64,000 bases of DNA from Piscinibacter gummiphilus (GCF_032681285.1 NZ_CP136338.1:78942-142941); one strand, 5' to 3'; shown: positions 8,816 through 18,532, numbered from the stretch's first letter. Numbers and translations are program-made. Notes: generated by a model from the letters alone, not told the origin.

Positions 8816-9490
8816 ATGACCGATCACCACAGCAAGAACTCGCGCGCGGCGCTCGAGGAGGCCGGCTTTGAAGCACTCCAGCGCCTCTACGCGGAAGCGG
8901 TCGGTGATGAGCAGGAGAAGGGCAGCGTCTGCGCCCGACTGCTCCTGGCCCTGTACAACGGAAGCCGCTTCCCGTTCGATCTCACCGACCTGCGCCTGCT
9001 GCCCACAGAGCTGTTCGAGGACGCCATGCAGCTCATCCGCATGGACGCTCGCCTGACACGGCAGGAGGTTCACCAGTACTTCTCGCAGGGGTCCAAAAAG
9101 TTCGAGGACCTGGTCAGCGACTACCGTGTCGTCGACGTGCAGCGACTGCGTGAGGGCCACGACGGCGAGCCTCGGCCGCCAGCGCAGAAAGGGACGCTGT
9201 GCGATGGCGACACCGTGGCTGCAACGCTTGTCACCTATGGCGACGCGCCAGGGTACCGCGACGTTTCGCTGACCTTGGATTGCGAGGTGGTGGGCGAGCA
9301 GCGTCAGGCCGTGGGCACCGTACGGCTGGACGTGAGGCTTGGCGCCGAGGACGGCGTGGCGGTCATGCAGCACGTCCAGCGCGTCAACGTCTTCGCGTGG
9401 CGCGACGCCGAACGCGGGCCCTTGGACAGGCGCGAGGGCGAGCGCCGTCCTTCGTGGCTGGACCATGCGCCGTCCTACCGGGCGCCTTGA
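8816..9490 (+). CDS. DUF7673-like protein, first gene of recombinase operon
   Basis: This is a 224-aa cytoplasmic protein. The N-terminal half (about residues 12-105), with ALQRLYAEAVGDEQ, ARLLLALYNGSRFPFDLTDLR and LRMDAR-like acidic and aromatic patches, resembles the small DUF7673 family found on plasmids and integrative elements. The C-terminal half is unrecognised and predicted to be beta-rich (RDVSLTLDCEVVGEQ). The stop is 5 bases before the next ATG, so the genes are coupled. Function is unknown; position links it to the HEPN-like protein and recombinase. Confidence 0.6.
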   Translation: MTDHHSKNSRAALEEAGFEALQRLYAEAVGDEQEKGSVCARLLLALYNGSRFPFDLTDLRLLPTELFEDAMQLIRMDARLTRQEVHQYFSQGSKKFEDLVSDYRVVDVQRLREGHDGEPRPPAQKGTLCDGDTVAATLVTYGDAPGYRDVSLTLDCEVVGEQRQAVGTVRLDVRLGAEDGVAVMQHVQRVNVFAWRDAERGPLDRREGERRPSWLDHAPSYRAP

Positions 9491-9495
9491 CCGCC

Positions 9496-9972
9496 ATGCC
9501 CCTCATCGACCCCTACGCCACGCTGGCGGTGCCCAAGGACCTCGTCGCCGACTTCTTTGGGGTGTTCGCGCGCTGCGAGTTTGCGATGAAGGACACCCGT
9601 CTCTATGAGCGTGCCGACGGAGGCCGGGCAGCACCAGCCTGGCGAGCGCTGGCGAATGACGCTGCCGGCTGGCTGCCCGTGGCCCCCGGATCCGACCTGG
9701 ACCACGCGATCGACGCACTGACGCTGAACCCGCCGCGTGTGCAACTGCTCGGCGGGGCGTGGGTCGCCGAACCGCTCCCGGGCGCAGGACGTGTTGCGCA
9801 GGCGGTGAACGCCGCGACAAGGGTGCGCAACAACCTCTTCCATGGCGGCAAGCACACCGCGGAGGCGGCCCCAGGGCGCGACGAGCAGCTGGTGCGGTCC
9901 GCCCTGACCCTGCTGCTGGCCGTCATGGACCATGCACCTCCTGCGTTGCGGGGAGCCTACGGGCATGTCTAA
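9496..9972 (+). CDS. HEPN-like protein
   Basis: This is a 158-aa, largely helical protein. The motif RNNLFHGGK near residues 111-119 contains the R-x4-H signature (R111, H116) of HEPN RNases and HEPN-fold proteins common in toxin-antitoxin and defence systems. ATG 9496 follows the previous gene by 5 bases. The stop overlaps the start of the recombinase (ATGTCTAA), so translation is coupled. RNase activity is inferred only from the motif; non-catalytic HEPN proteins also exist. Confidence 0.65.
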   Translation: MPLIDPYATLAVPKDLVADFFGVFARCEFAMKDTRLYERADGGRAAPAWRALANDAAGWLPVAPGSDLDHAIDALTLNPPRVQLLGGAWVAEPLPGAGRVAQAVNAATRVRNNLFHGGKHTAEAAPGRDEQLVRSALTLLLAVMDHAPPALRGAYGHV

Positions 9973-11980
9973 CAGGCCCAGTCGAGAACGCAAGCTCAGC
10001 GCGGCTCACTTCGCCTTCATGCGAGGGCTGGTGCAGGGCCTGCCGCTGCGCAACATGTGGGAGCGGTACCTGCAGGTCGAAGGCAGCTCGTCGGACTTGC
10101 GGGTGGTCCGGTCGACGATCGCGTGGATACGCGATGCCTTCGCGGCAGCTGCGCGCCGAGAGGATCGCTTCGGCACGGCACGCCTGGTGCTGATCGACGT
10201 CAGCAAGCTGCCGGAGGATCAGCCGGCGCTGCCGTCGCTGGAGGAGTTCGCCGAGAGCCGCGGGCTGGAGGACTTCTCGCAGGCCGAGCAGATCGCCGCC
10301 TACGAGGATGAGTACGGCAAGGCCAGCCAACGGCAGTCCAGGCGCGCTCGGCTCGTTCAGAAGCAGCTTGAGGCGCTCCGCTGGCTGGAAGGCCTTGTCT
10401 CGCAACCGCCCGGCGCCGGCGATGCGGTGGCATCTTGGCTGAACCCGTCGATCGCCACGAAGTTGGAAGCCGCTGGCGTCTTCACCTTGGCGCAACTGAT
10501 GGAGCGCGTGAACGGCCTGGGTCAGGGCTGGGCCGCCTCGATTGCAGGCATTGGCAAGGCCAAGGGCGACCGCGTACTGGCGTGGCTACGAGACAACCAA
10601 GCGACGATCGGGATGGTTGTCGGCCGGCACGTCGAGCACCGGCGAGCGGCGTTGTTCCGCCACGAGCTGGCCCAAGTGGTGGCGCCGGCCACCGACGTCC
10701 GCCCGCTGGAGAAGCTGGTGGTCCCCGCTGAACTGAGCGGCACGCACGGGCTGTTCCGCCGACCGCAGCAGCACTGCCTGATGTCCGCGAACAACGACTA
10801 CGCGGCGCTGCTCGCATGGCTGCAGTCCAAAACTGGCCTGAGCATCGAGCAGCGAAATGCCGCAAAGGCCCGACGGCGCGGCCGTGACACCGGCATCGAA
10901 GGTCCCAACGACTGGCTGAACTACCTGTCGCACACCCAACGCGCGTACCGCAAGGAGGCGGAGCGCTTCCTGTTGTGGGCCATCGTCGAGCGCCGCAAAC
11001 CGCTGTCGTCGATGACGACGGAAGACTGCGTTGCTTACCGCGACTTCATTGCCGACCCGCAGCCTCACAGCCGCTGGTGCGCGCCGCGCAACCGCGAGCG
11101 CTGGTCGCCGCTGTGGCGACCGTTCGAGAAGCCGTTGGATGCGCCTTCTCAGCGGTTCGCCGTGACCGTACTCAAGAACCTCTACGCCTTCTGGGTCGAC
11201 AAGAACTATGTGATGGGCAACCCCTGGACGGGCGTCACGGTGCCGCGCTCTTCCAAGCCGCGCATCAACACCGGGCGAAGCCTCACGATGGCGCAGTGGC
11301 GCTTCGCGCTCGATCAGGCCGCCCAGCTGCCCGACACCTCGACCGGAAAGCGCCTGCGGTTCGCCATGTCGCTGCTGTACGCGACCGGCTTGCGGCTTTC
11401 AGAAGCGGTCGCCTCGAAAGTCGACGAGCTCGAGTGGGTGGAGTACCCACCGGACGAGGACGACCAGGACCATGTCGAAGGATGGCTGCTGAACGTGGTC
11501 GGCAAGGGTGGTCGGCTTCGGCAAGTTCCCGTTCCGCTCGAGGTGGTGTCCGAACTCTCCGAGTACCTGCAGTCGCGAGGACTCGACCCGGACCCTGAGG
11601 ACGCGTCGAACGCCGGCACCTTTCTGCTGGGCAAGGCGACCGACATCTCCGAACTCGCTCCGAGCTTGCAGCCGGCCGCGGGGGTGGACCCGAAGGCCGG
11701 CATCGCGACGAACACGCTCTACGACCAGCTCAAGCGGTTCTTCGAAGACTGTGCGGGCGTGCTCAGCGTGCAAGGAGACACCAAGGGTGCGGCCCGCTTC
11801 GCCAAGGCGAGCACGCACTGGCTGCGGCACACCCATGCCTCGCATTCGATAGCGCGTGGTACGCGCGTCGAGATCGAACAGCAGATCCTCGGGCACGCGT
11901 CGCTGGCCACCACCACGGTGTACGTCACGACGGAGGGGAAGCGTCGAATGAAGGCAATCGCCTCGTTCTATCAGCGCTGA
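9965..11980 (+). CDS. Large tyrosine recombinase / integrase
   Basis: This is a 671-aa site-specific recombinase. The C-terminal catalytic domain (about residues 430-665) holds the tyrosine recombinase set: Arg477 in YATGLRLSE, HxxR at 618-621 (HWLRHTHASH), the LGHAS box, and nucleophile Tyr653 in TTVYVTT. A SAM-like core-binding domain covers about 300-410. The N-terminal 290 residues are an extra region with an HhH-like segment (AASIAGIGKAKGDRVLAWL). ATG 9965 overlaps the previous stop; an upstream in-frame ATG at 9932 would overlap it further. It lies inside an operon rather than alone at an att site, which is unusual. Confidence 0.88.
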   Translation: MSNRPSRERKLSAAHFAFMRGLVQGLPLRNMWERYLQVEGSSSDLRVVRSTIAWIRDAFAAAARREDRFGTARLVLIDVSKLPEDQPALPSLEEFAESRGLEDFSQAEQIAAYEDEYGKASQRQSRRARLVQKQLEALRWLEGLVSQPPGAGDAVASWLNPSIATKLEAAGVFTLAQLMERVNGLGQGWAASIAGIGKAKGDRVLAWLRDNQATIGMVVGRHVEHRRAALFRHELAQVVAPATDVRPLEKLVVPAELSGTHGLFRRPQQHCLMSANNDYAALLAWLQSKTGLSIEQRNAAKARRRGRDTGIEGPNDWLNYLSHTQRAYRKEAERFLLWAIVERRKPLSSMTTEDCVAYRDFIADPQPHSRWCAPRNRERWSPLWRPFEKPLDAPSQRFAVTVLKNLYAFWVDKNYVMGNPWTGVTVPRSSKPRINTGRSLTMAQWRFALDQAAQLPDTSTGKRLRFAMSLLYATGLRLSEAVASKVDELEWVEYPPDEDDQDHVEGWLLNVVGKGGRLRQVPVPLEVVSELSEYLQSRGLDPDPEDASNAGTFLLGKATDISELAPSLQPAAGVDPKAGIATNTLYDQLKRFFEDCAGVLSVQGDTKGAARFAKASTHWLRHTHASHSIARGTRVEIEQQILGHASLATTTVYVTTEGKRRMKAIASFYQR

Positions 11981-12023
11981 GGCCAGGCGACGCAATACGA
12001 TGGCGATGCAGAGGGAGACGACC

Positions 12024-12248
12024 ATGAGCGAGCAGCAGCACCGTCCAAGGCGCAGGCATCGTCTGACCTGCGCCTTCGGTTACCTCACTGTGGCTCCCAT
12101 AGACGGTCACCTTGGCCCGCGCCAGGCGCGCTACGAGCCTGCTGTGCCATCAGGTCGTATCGACGGAGCTGACGAAGGACAAGAGCCGGCTCGCGCAGTG
12201 CCGGTCGTGCAGCGAGTCACGCGACGGGTCGTTGAGGCGGTTGAATGA
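12024..12248 (+). CDS. Possible small Arg-rich protein
   Basis: A 74-codon frame starts at ATG 12024 behind a good GGGAG ribosome site and ends in an ATGA overlap with the next gene. The translation is low-complexity and Arg/Pro-rich with no recognisable domain, so it could be a spurious frame in GC-rich DNA. It is kept because both its start signal and its coupled stop fit an operon gene. Confidence 0.3.
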   Translation: MSEQQHRPRRRHRLTCAFGYLTVAPIDGHLGPRQARYEPAVPSGRIDGADEGQEPARAVPVVQRVTRRVVEAVE

Positions 12249-12601
12249 AAGTGGCGGCCGTGGTGATCCGCAGCGGAGAAGGGGGGACGGTGGGCTTCGA
12301 GGTCCGAGATCCCGATGGGCGGACGCTGGCCACCAGCGCCCCCTTCGCAACGATTTGCCGGCTGGAAGCGGCGCTCGCGACACTGGCTGGCGCGGCGGCT
12401 GAGGAGTGGAAGGTGGCCACATCGCCGACAGGCTCGGTGGTCAGTGTCGGACGTCGGAAGGTGCAGCTGCGCGAGCCGTTGGCACAGGCGGAGGTGGCGT
12501 CCGTCATCCGCGCCGCGGCCGTCGCGCGCATCGAGGACCTGCGACCGGCAAACCGCAGGCGGCAGGACATGAGCGGCCTGCGGTGCGACCTTTCGCACTG
12601 A
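12245..12601 (+). CDS. Hypothetical protein in recombinase/methyltransferase operon
   Basis: This is a 118-aa protein of unknown family. It begins with a beta-strand pattern (KVAAVVIRSGEGGTVGFEVRDPDGR) and continues with helices (ICRLEAALATLAG). It starts 265 bases after the recombinase and 17 bases before the methyltransferase, consistent with one transcript. No catalytic motif is visible. Confidence 0.55.
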   Translation: MKVAAVVIRSGEGGTVGFEVRDPDGRTLATSAPFATICRLEAALATLAGAAAEEWKVATSPTGSVVSVGRRKVQLREPLAQAEVASVIRAAAVARIEDLRPANRRRQDMSGLRCDLSH

Positions 12602-12618
12602 GCTGCGAGGACTGACGC

Positions 12619-15171
12619 ATGGGAGTGGGAAAGCGGGTCGGTGACGAGATCTATGTGCACAGGTCCTCGGTCCGGGATCTCGCCGATGCGTCGCTGCATC
12701 CAGCGATCGAACAGGCTCTGGAACGCCTCGATGAACGCGCTCGCGAGGCGGTGAACGTCGTCAAGATCAACACCCGCTCGCAGCGGGTTGGCTTGCTCTC
12801 GTATCCAGACTTCGAAGAGGACCCGTTTCCAGCCCTCGCTTTCAGCTGGTCGCCGCCGAAGAATGGCAGCGGCGAACTGGTGATGCGGTCCTACATCGAC
12901 TCGCTGAACCCTCCAATCCTGCACCGCAAGGAACTGCTGGTTTCGGAGCATCCCGACCGAGACAGCTGGGGCGCACTGACGGCACAAGCCGAGGCCCTGG
13001 GGCTTTTCGACGACCCGCTCTCCATCGGGTTCCGCATGAACTGGCTGCGGCTCATAGCCGCCAAAGGCTTTCAACTCGTTGGCGGGCGTTTTGCGCCGCT
13101 GGGCAATGCCGACGGAGAAATCGAAGGCGAGCAGCAGCTGGCAGGGCGGTCTGTCCGGAGGCACCTGACCGCCCTTGGACGCTCAGTCCTCTCGGCACCG
13201 GTTCAGATGCTGCTGCGGCTCGGTGTGCTCAACCGCGAGACTTCCTTCTTCGACTACGGATGCGGGCGAGGCGACGACCTGGCCACGCTCAGCGCCGATG
13301 GCTTTTCAGCCAACGGCTGGGATCCGCACTACGCGCCGGAAAGGCCGCTCTCGGCTGCCGACGTCGTGAATGTCGGCTTCGTGATCAACGTGATCGAAGA
13401 TCCCGCAGAGCGAGTCGACGTACTGCACCGCGCGTTCTCCCTGGCGCAGCGCGTGATGTCCGTGGCCGTGATGCTGTACGGACCGGGGAACGCTGGGAAG
13501 CCGTTCGGCGATGGCTTCATGACGTCGAGGGGCACCTTTCAGAAGTACTTCCAGCAGGCGGAGCTGAAGGACTACCTCGAGCAGGCACTGCACCAAGAGG
13601 CAATCCTGGTCGGGCCCGGCATGGCCTTGGTCTTCAAGGACAAGGATTGGGAGCAGCGATACCTCGCCGGCCGATACAGGCGACGCGACGTGACCGAGCG
13701 AATGCTCGCCGTCAGGCCAAGGCTGCCCAAGCCGGCCAGCGAGAAACCTGTTCGCGAGATCGCCTCTCCACGGGCACCCGAGCCCCCACATCCACTGCTC
13801 GCGCAGCTATGGCATGTCACTCTGGACTTGGGGCGATACCCTGAAGAGGCCGAGGTCGACCGGCTGGCCGAGGTTATCGACGTCTTTGGCAGCCTGGGCA
13901 GAGCCATCAGGAAGATGGTGCGCAGCTTCGACGCGGCGGTGCTGGACAAGGCTCAGACTGCGCGCGCCGACGACCTGCGGCTCTACTTCGCAATCCAGCA
14001 GTTCAGCAAGCGTCCGCGGTACCGTCAGCTCGAGGTTCGCCTACAGCGTGATGTCAAGGCGTTCTTCGGTGACTATTCGAGCGCCCAGGCGGCCGGCATG
14101 GAGCTGCTCACGCGAGCGGCCGACGGCGACGCGCTGCTGGCGGCATGCCGAGAAGCGGTGACCAGCGGCCTCGGCTGGCTGGAAGGAGATCACCTGCAGC
14201 TCCATGTCTCGCTGGTCGAGCGGCTACCGATCGTCCTGCGAGCTTTCGTGTCCTGCGGCCTCCTGGTCTATGGAGACCTGAGCGATGTCGACCTCGTTAA
14301 GGTGCATTGCGGCTCCGGGAAGTTGACGCTCATGCAGTTCGAGAACTTCGACGAGGAGCCGCTTCCGCTGATGACCAAGCGCATCAAGGTCAACGTGCGC
14401 CGCGCCGACTACGACCTCTTCGAGTACGGGACTGAGTACCCAAAGCCGCCGCTCTATCTCAAGAGCCGCTACATGCACGAGGAAATGGCGCACTATCAAG
14501 AGCAGGAAGCTTTCGACAGGGCGCTGGAGGAAACGGGCGTCCTGGGCAGCTCCGAGCATGGACCCAGCTACGAGCAGCTGGAAACGGGGTTGGCAAGGCG
14601 AAGGCTGGAGGTCAGCGGCTTCACCCTACGTCGCAGCACGAACATCCCAGCGCTCGACGAACCGTGCGGCGCGACGTTCACGTATCGCAGCTTCATCGAG
14701 TGCGGCGAGACCCAGGCGCGGCTTCGGCTGCCCAACACGCCGTTGAACCCTGAGAGCTACAACGCCATGTACGACTTGGCGGTGAAGCTTCTCGACCCGA
14801 TCGTGGAGTACTTCGGAGCGATCCGCTTGACCTATGGCTTCTGCTCTCCAAAGCTCGGCGCGCAGATCAAGGGCCGGGTGGCGCCCGAGTTGGATCAGCA
14901 TGCAGCACATGAGTTAAACCGGCGCGGCCAGCCCATTTGTGCGCGGGGCGGCGCTGCCTGCGACTTCGTCGTCGACGACGAAGACATGGAGGAGGTCGCC
15001 GAGTGGATCATCACGAATCTCCCCTTCGATCGGCTCTACTTCTACGGGAAGGACAAGCCGATCCACCTCAGCTATTCGCCTAGTGAGTTGAGAGAGGCGA
15101 CGGAGATGCGGGCGGGTCCTTCCGGGCGCCTGGTGCCGCGCCGATACAAGCCGAGGGGAAGTGCAGCGTAA
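12619..15171 (+). CDS. DNA phosphorothioation-associated methyltransferase homologue with M15-like tail
   Basis: This 850-aa protein matches the family named DNA phosphorothioation-associated putative methyltransferase. Near residues 95-105 it has NPPILHRKE. At about 211-219 is the SAM motif FDYGCGRGDD, then NGWDPHYAPE and VVNVGFVINVIEDPAER. The central 380-650 region is family-specific. The C-terminal 150 residues (SPKLGAQIKGRV, ACDFVVDDEDMEE, IHLSYSP) resemble the DD-peptidase/M15 fold with candidate zinc ligands. No dnd or ssp genes are in the window. It closes the operon that begins at 8816. The methylation target is unknown. Confidence 0.82.
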   Translation: MGVGKRVGDEIYVHRSSVRDLADASLHPAIEQALERLDERAREAVNVVKINTRSQRVGLLSYPDFEEDPFPALAFSWSPPKNGSGELVMRSYIDSLNPPILHRKELLVSEHPDRDSWGALTAQAEALGLFDDPLSIGFRMNWLRLIAAKGFQLVGGRFAPLGNADGEIEGEQQLAGRSVRRHLTALGRSVLSAPVQMLLRLGVLNRETSFFDYGCGRGDDLATLSADGFSANGWDPHYAPERPLSAADVVNVGFVINVIEDPAERVDVLHRAFSLAQRVMSVAVMLYGPGNAGKPFGDGFMTSRGTFQKYFQQAELKDYLEQALHQEAILVGPGMALVFKDKDWEQRYLAGRYRRRDVTERMLAVRPRLPKPASEKPVREIASPRAPEPPHPLLAQLWHVTLDLGRYPEEAEVDRLAEVIDVFGSLGRAIRKMVRSFDAAVLDKAQTARADDLRLYFAIQQFSKRPRYRQLEVRLQRDVKAFFGDYSSAQAAGMELLTRAADGDALLAACREAVTSGLGWLEGDHLQLHVSLVERLPIVLRAFVSCGLLVYGDLSDVDLVKVHCGSGKLTLMQFENFDEEPLPLMTKRIKVNVRRADYDLFEYGTEYPKPPLYLKSRYMHEEMAHYQEQEAFDRALEETGVLGSSEHGPSYEQLETGLARRRLEVSGFTLRRSTNIPALDEPCGATFTYRSFIECGETQARLRLPNTPLNPESYNAMYDLAVKLLDPIVEYFGAIRLTYGFCSPKLGAQIKGRVAPELDQHAAHELNRRGQPICARGGAACDFVVDDEDMEEVAEWIITNLPFDRLYFYGKDKPIHLSYSPSELREATEMRAGPSGRLVPRRYKPRGSAA

Positions 15172-15304
15172 CCGTCAGAGAGCAAACTGGCGCTGGACGA
15201 TGCTACGGGCCGGCGAGCCTCGGGCCGCCACTGGCTCGTCACGGTCTCGACGCGAAGGCCTCGTCGAAAGCTGCTCGCAGAGGTCCGGGCGTCGAAGGAA
15301 GACC

Positions 15305-15328
15305 GTAACCGTCCGGCCAACTCACCTT
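15305..15328. repeat. Orphan terminal repeat of an IS66 element cut by IS1071
   Basis: These 24 bases, beginning GTAACCGTCCGG, are identical to the left terminus of the IS66-family element at 38801. Base 15329 begins IS1071. They are the stump of a second copy of that IS66 element whose body has been lost. The surrounding 15172-15304 contains no other feature. Confidence 0.8.
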
Positions 15329-18300
15329 GGGGTCTCCTCGTTTTCAGTGCAATAAGTGACGGTACGCAAAGCTAGCACTGGCGCGGGGGTGGTCTGGGTA
15401 GACCGTTGATTTCATTGACTTTCCTGTTCGCTTTGTAAACGGGTATGGTGGCCTCCCACTTTTGAGGTTCACGATGCAGGGTTGGCACACAACGTTTTTG
15501 GGGATGCGTGGGCTCCCCCGCGATATCAGCGACTTCGAGATGAAGGCATTTTTCACCTTCGATGGTGCCGAGCGCGACGCAATCAATGCACGCCGAGGTG
15601 ATTCCCACAAGCTTGGTCTGGCGCTCCATATTGGTTTCCTGCGCATGAGTGGGCGTTTGCTCGGTGCCTTTCGGGTAATTCCAGTAGCCTTGTGGCGCCA
15701 CCTTGGCAACGAGCTTGGCATTGCAGCACCAGAAGTCGCCTCGCTGAGAGCCATGTATGAACGCGGGCGCACGCTATTCGATCACCAACAAGTAGCCTGC
15801 ACGGTCCTTGGATTCCAGTGGATGAGCGAGCACCAGCGCCGCTCACTGGTACGTGAACTGCGCGACGAAGTGGCGCGCTGCGCCGACCGCGATCAGCTAC
15901 TCGTGCGGGCGCGTCAATGGCTGTACAAGAACAAGCTGGTGATCGTGCACGAGCGGGCAATTCGGACACTGATTGCGGCGGCACTTGCCCAGCTTGAAGT
16001 TGAAACAGGCACCGCCATCGCCGCCAGCGTTGATCCAGCAACACTTGATCGCTGGCGAGCCTCAGTTTCAGAGCTGCGCCCAGATGGACAAACCCAGCAG
16101 AGTTGGCTATGGGCTGCACCGGCGAAACACTCAACCCGCCAAATCAGCGAGGTACTGGAGCGCATCGACCTGCTTTACACGCTGGACGTTCATAAGCACC
16201 TGGCAGACATCCCCGATCTCATCTTGCGCCGCTACGCGCGCCGACTTGTCTCCAGGCCGCCCTCAGCCGGAGCCAAGATCAAAGAGCCAGCGCGCACCGT
16301 GGAGGTCGCATGCTTTCTTCGGTATTGCCTGTTCACCACCACAGACCAGTTGATCCTTATGGTGCAGCGCCGGATCGCCGATCTGTGGCGTCAGGCTGCC
16401 GCCGATGTCCCCGCTACCGTCAATTGGGCCGCAATGTACAAAACGCTGCTCGGCGAACTTGTTGCCTTGAGCGCGCAAGGTGCGGTGCCAGATGCTGAGT
16501 TGCGTGCCCGTCTTGAAGCCTTGATCACCGAAACCCAGAAACGCAAACCACCGAGCAGGGCCTCCCTGGTCCGCGAGGGATTGATTGATGGAATTCGCCC
16601 CGTGCGGTCGTTGCTCGTCGCCATTGCAAAGCTGCCCTGGCAGGCCACCGGCGAGCATCCTGCCATCGAGTACCTTGCCAAGCTGCAAGCTTTATATCTC
16701 AAAGGATCCAGAAAGCTGCCAGTTGAAGTGGTGGCACCAAGTCTGGGAATGATCTGGCAGGTTTCGATCTCCAGCCCAGACCGGGAACGGGCGTTTCAGG
16801 CGTTGGAGGTGGCCACCCTGTTTGCCCTGCGCCGCGCGGTGCGCAATGGCTCGGTCTGGATTGAGCACAGCCTGAGCTTTCGGGGTCGTGCGCGCTTGTT
16901 CTTCACGGACGAGCGTTGGCAGGCAGAGTCCAAGAAACACTATGCCCGTCTATCGTTACCCAGCAAGGCTGCCACTTTCTTGAAGCCTTTGCTGGCCAGA
17001 GTAACTGCCGGTGTCGATGCGGTGGCCGCTGCAGCCCGCAGTGGCGTACTGCGCGTGGATGATGAACTCCATTTGTCGCCATTGCCCGCAGAGGACGAAG
17101 ACCCAGAAGTGACCAAGCTGCGCGCGGCTTTGGATCACCGCATCGGTGAGGTTCAATTGCCGGAAGTGATTCTGGCCGTTGACGCCCAGGTGCGCTTTAG
17201 CTGGATCATGCTCGGACGTGAGCCGCGCTCTACCGACGAGCTGCTGATGGTCTATGCCGGCATCATGGCCCACGGCACCAGTCTGACTGCGGTCGAATGC
17301 GCGCGCATGATTCCGCAATTGTCTGCCACCAGCATTCGCCAGGCCATGCGCTGGGCGCGGGACGAACGGCGTCTGAGCCAGGCCTGCCAGGCTGTGCTGG
17401 AATTCATGCAGCGACACCCGATTGCCGCCACCTGGGGGCGGTCCGATTTGGCATCTTCTGACATGATGAGCATGGAGACCACCAAACGGGTGTGGCAAGC
17501 CCGGCTTGATCCTCGGCGCAACACACCTTCCATTGGAATCTACTCCCATGTAAAAGACCGGTGGGGCATCTTCCATGCGCAGCCCTTTGTGCTCAATGAG
17601 CGCCAGGCGGGCGTGGCCATTGAAGGTGTCATCCGCCAAGAAAAGCTGGAGACCAGCCAGCTTGCTGTGGATACCCATGGCTACACCGACTTTGCCATGT
17701 CACATGCCCGTTTGCTTGGTTTTGATCTTTGCCCGCGGTTGAAGGAACTCAAACAGCGCCACCTCTTTGTGCCACGCGGCACCAAAGTGCCCGCAGAAAT
17801 CGCTGCGGTGTGCGAAGCCAATGTCGACGTCGCTTTGATCGAAAAGCATTGGGATAGTCTGGTGCACCTGGCAGCCTCGGTCATGAGCGGACATGCCAGT
17901 GCGGTGGCAGCTCTTGCGCGGTTCGGTTCTGCCGCCCAGGGCGATCCAATCTATGAGGCTGGCGTGCAATTGGGGCGGTTGCTGCGTACGGCGTTTTTGG
18001 CTGACTACTTTGTCAAGGACGCTTTCAGGAACGAGTTGCGCCGGGTGCTCAATCGGGGCGAGGCTGTTAACGCCCTCAAGCGCGCCATTTATACCGGCCG
18101 GATCAGCCCGGCGCAGGCCAAACGTGTCGATGAAATGCAGGCTGTGGCCGATGCGTTGAGCCTGATGGCCAACATCGTGATGGCGTGGAATACCTCACAG
18201 ATGCAGGCGGTCCTGGATCGCTGGTCGAACCGCCGCCAGGTCATTCCACCGGAACTGATCGGGAAGATTGCGCCCACCAGGCTGGAGAGCATCAACTTGC

Positions 18301-18532
18301 GGGGTGTGTTTCGCTTCCCGGTTGACCGCTATGCTGACCAAATCCTGCCTTCGCGGCCAAATGCATCGATAACTGGCACCAATGGATGAAACCGACCACG
18401 GTTTGACGCCACGAATCGCAGATTTGAAAGTGAACAGGAAAGTCAATGAAATCAACGATCTACCAACACCACCTCCGCGCCAGTGCTAGCTTTTCGTACC
18501 GTCACTTATTGCACTGAAAACGAGGAGACCCC
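15329..18532 (+). mobile_element. IS1071, left copy, apparently complete (3204 bp)
   Basis: This is a Tn3-family element lacking a resolvase. It is bounded by long inverted repeats beginning GGGGTCTCCTCG and ending CGAGGAGACCCC; similarity between the ends extends about 110 bases, as known for IS1071. The 3204-bp length equals the type element as I recall it. The immediate 5-base flanks (ACCTT and TACTT) differ, so no target duplication marks this copy. Confidence 0.93.
15474..18389 (+). CDS. tnpA: IS1071 transposase TnpA
   Basis: This is a 971-aa Tn3-family DDE transposase acting on the IS1071 ends. The start is ATG 15474 (MQGWHTTFLG), the known N-terminus; an upstream in-frame TTG at 15462 is less likely. 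The N-terminal DNA-binding region covers about 1-300. The catalytic region lies between about 660 and 930 (SMETTKRVWQARLDPRR, VDTHGYTDFAMSHARLLGFDLCPRLK, SAAQGDPIYEAGVQLGRLLRTAFLADYF). The copy is full-length and probably active in transposition. Cointegrates would need host recombination because no resolvase is encoded. Confidence 0.95.
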   Translation: MQGWHTTFLGMRGLPRDISDFEMKAFFTFDGAERDAINARRGDSHKLGLALHIGFLRMSGRLLGAFRVIPVALWRHLGNELGIAAPEVASLRAMYERGRTLFDHQQVACTVLGFQWMSEHQRRSLVRELRDEVARCADRDQLLVRARQWLYKNKLVIVHERAIRTLIAAALAQLEVETGTAIAASVDPATLDRWRASVSELRPDGQTQQSWLWAAPAKHSTRQISEVLERIDLLYTLDVHKHLADIPDLILRRYARRLVSRPPSAGAKIKEPARTVEVACFLRYCLFTTTDQLILMVQRRIADLWRQAAADVPATVNWAAMYKTLLGELVALSAQGAVPDAELRARLEALITETQKRKPPSRASLVREGLIDGIRPVRSLLVAIAKLPWQATGEHPAIEYLAKLQALYLKGSRKLPVEVVAPSLGMIWQVSISSPDRERAFQALEVATLFALRRAVRNGSVWIEHSLSFRGRARLFFTDERWQAESKKHYARLSLPSKAATFLKPLLARVTAGVDAVAAAARSGVLRVDDELHLSPLPAEDEDPEVTKLRAALDHRIGEVQLPEVILAVDAQVRFSWIMLGREPRSTDELLMVYAGIMAHGTSLTAVECARMIPQLSATSIRQAMRWARDERRLSQACQAVLEFMQRHPIAATWGRSDLASSDMMSMETTKRVWQARLDPRRNTPSIGIYSHVKDRWGIFHAQPFVLNERQAGVAIEGVIRQEKLETSQLAVDTHGYTDFAMSHARLLGFDLCPRLKELKQRHLFVPRGTKVPAEIAAVCEANVDVALIEKHWDSLVHLAASVMSGHASAVAALARFGSAAQGDPIYEAGVQLGRLLRTAFLADYFVKDAFRNELRRVLNRGEAVNALKRAIYTGRISPAQAKRVDEMQAVADALSLMANIVMAWNTSQMQAVLDRWSNRRQVIPPELIGKIAPTRLESINLRGVFRFPVDRYADQILPSRPNASITGTNG

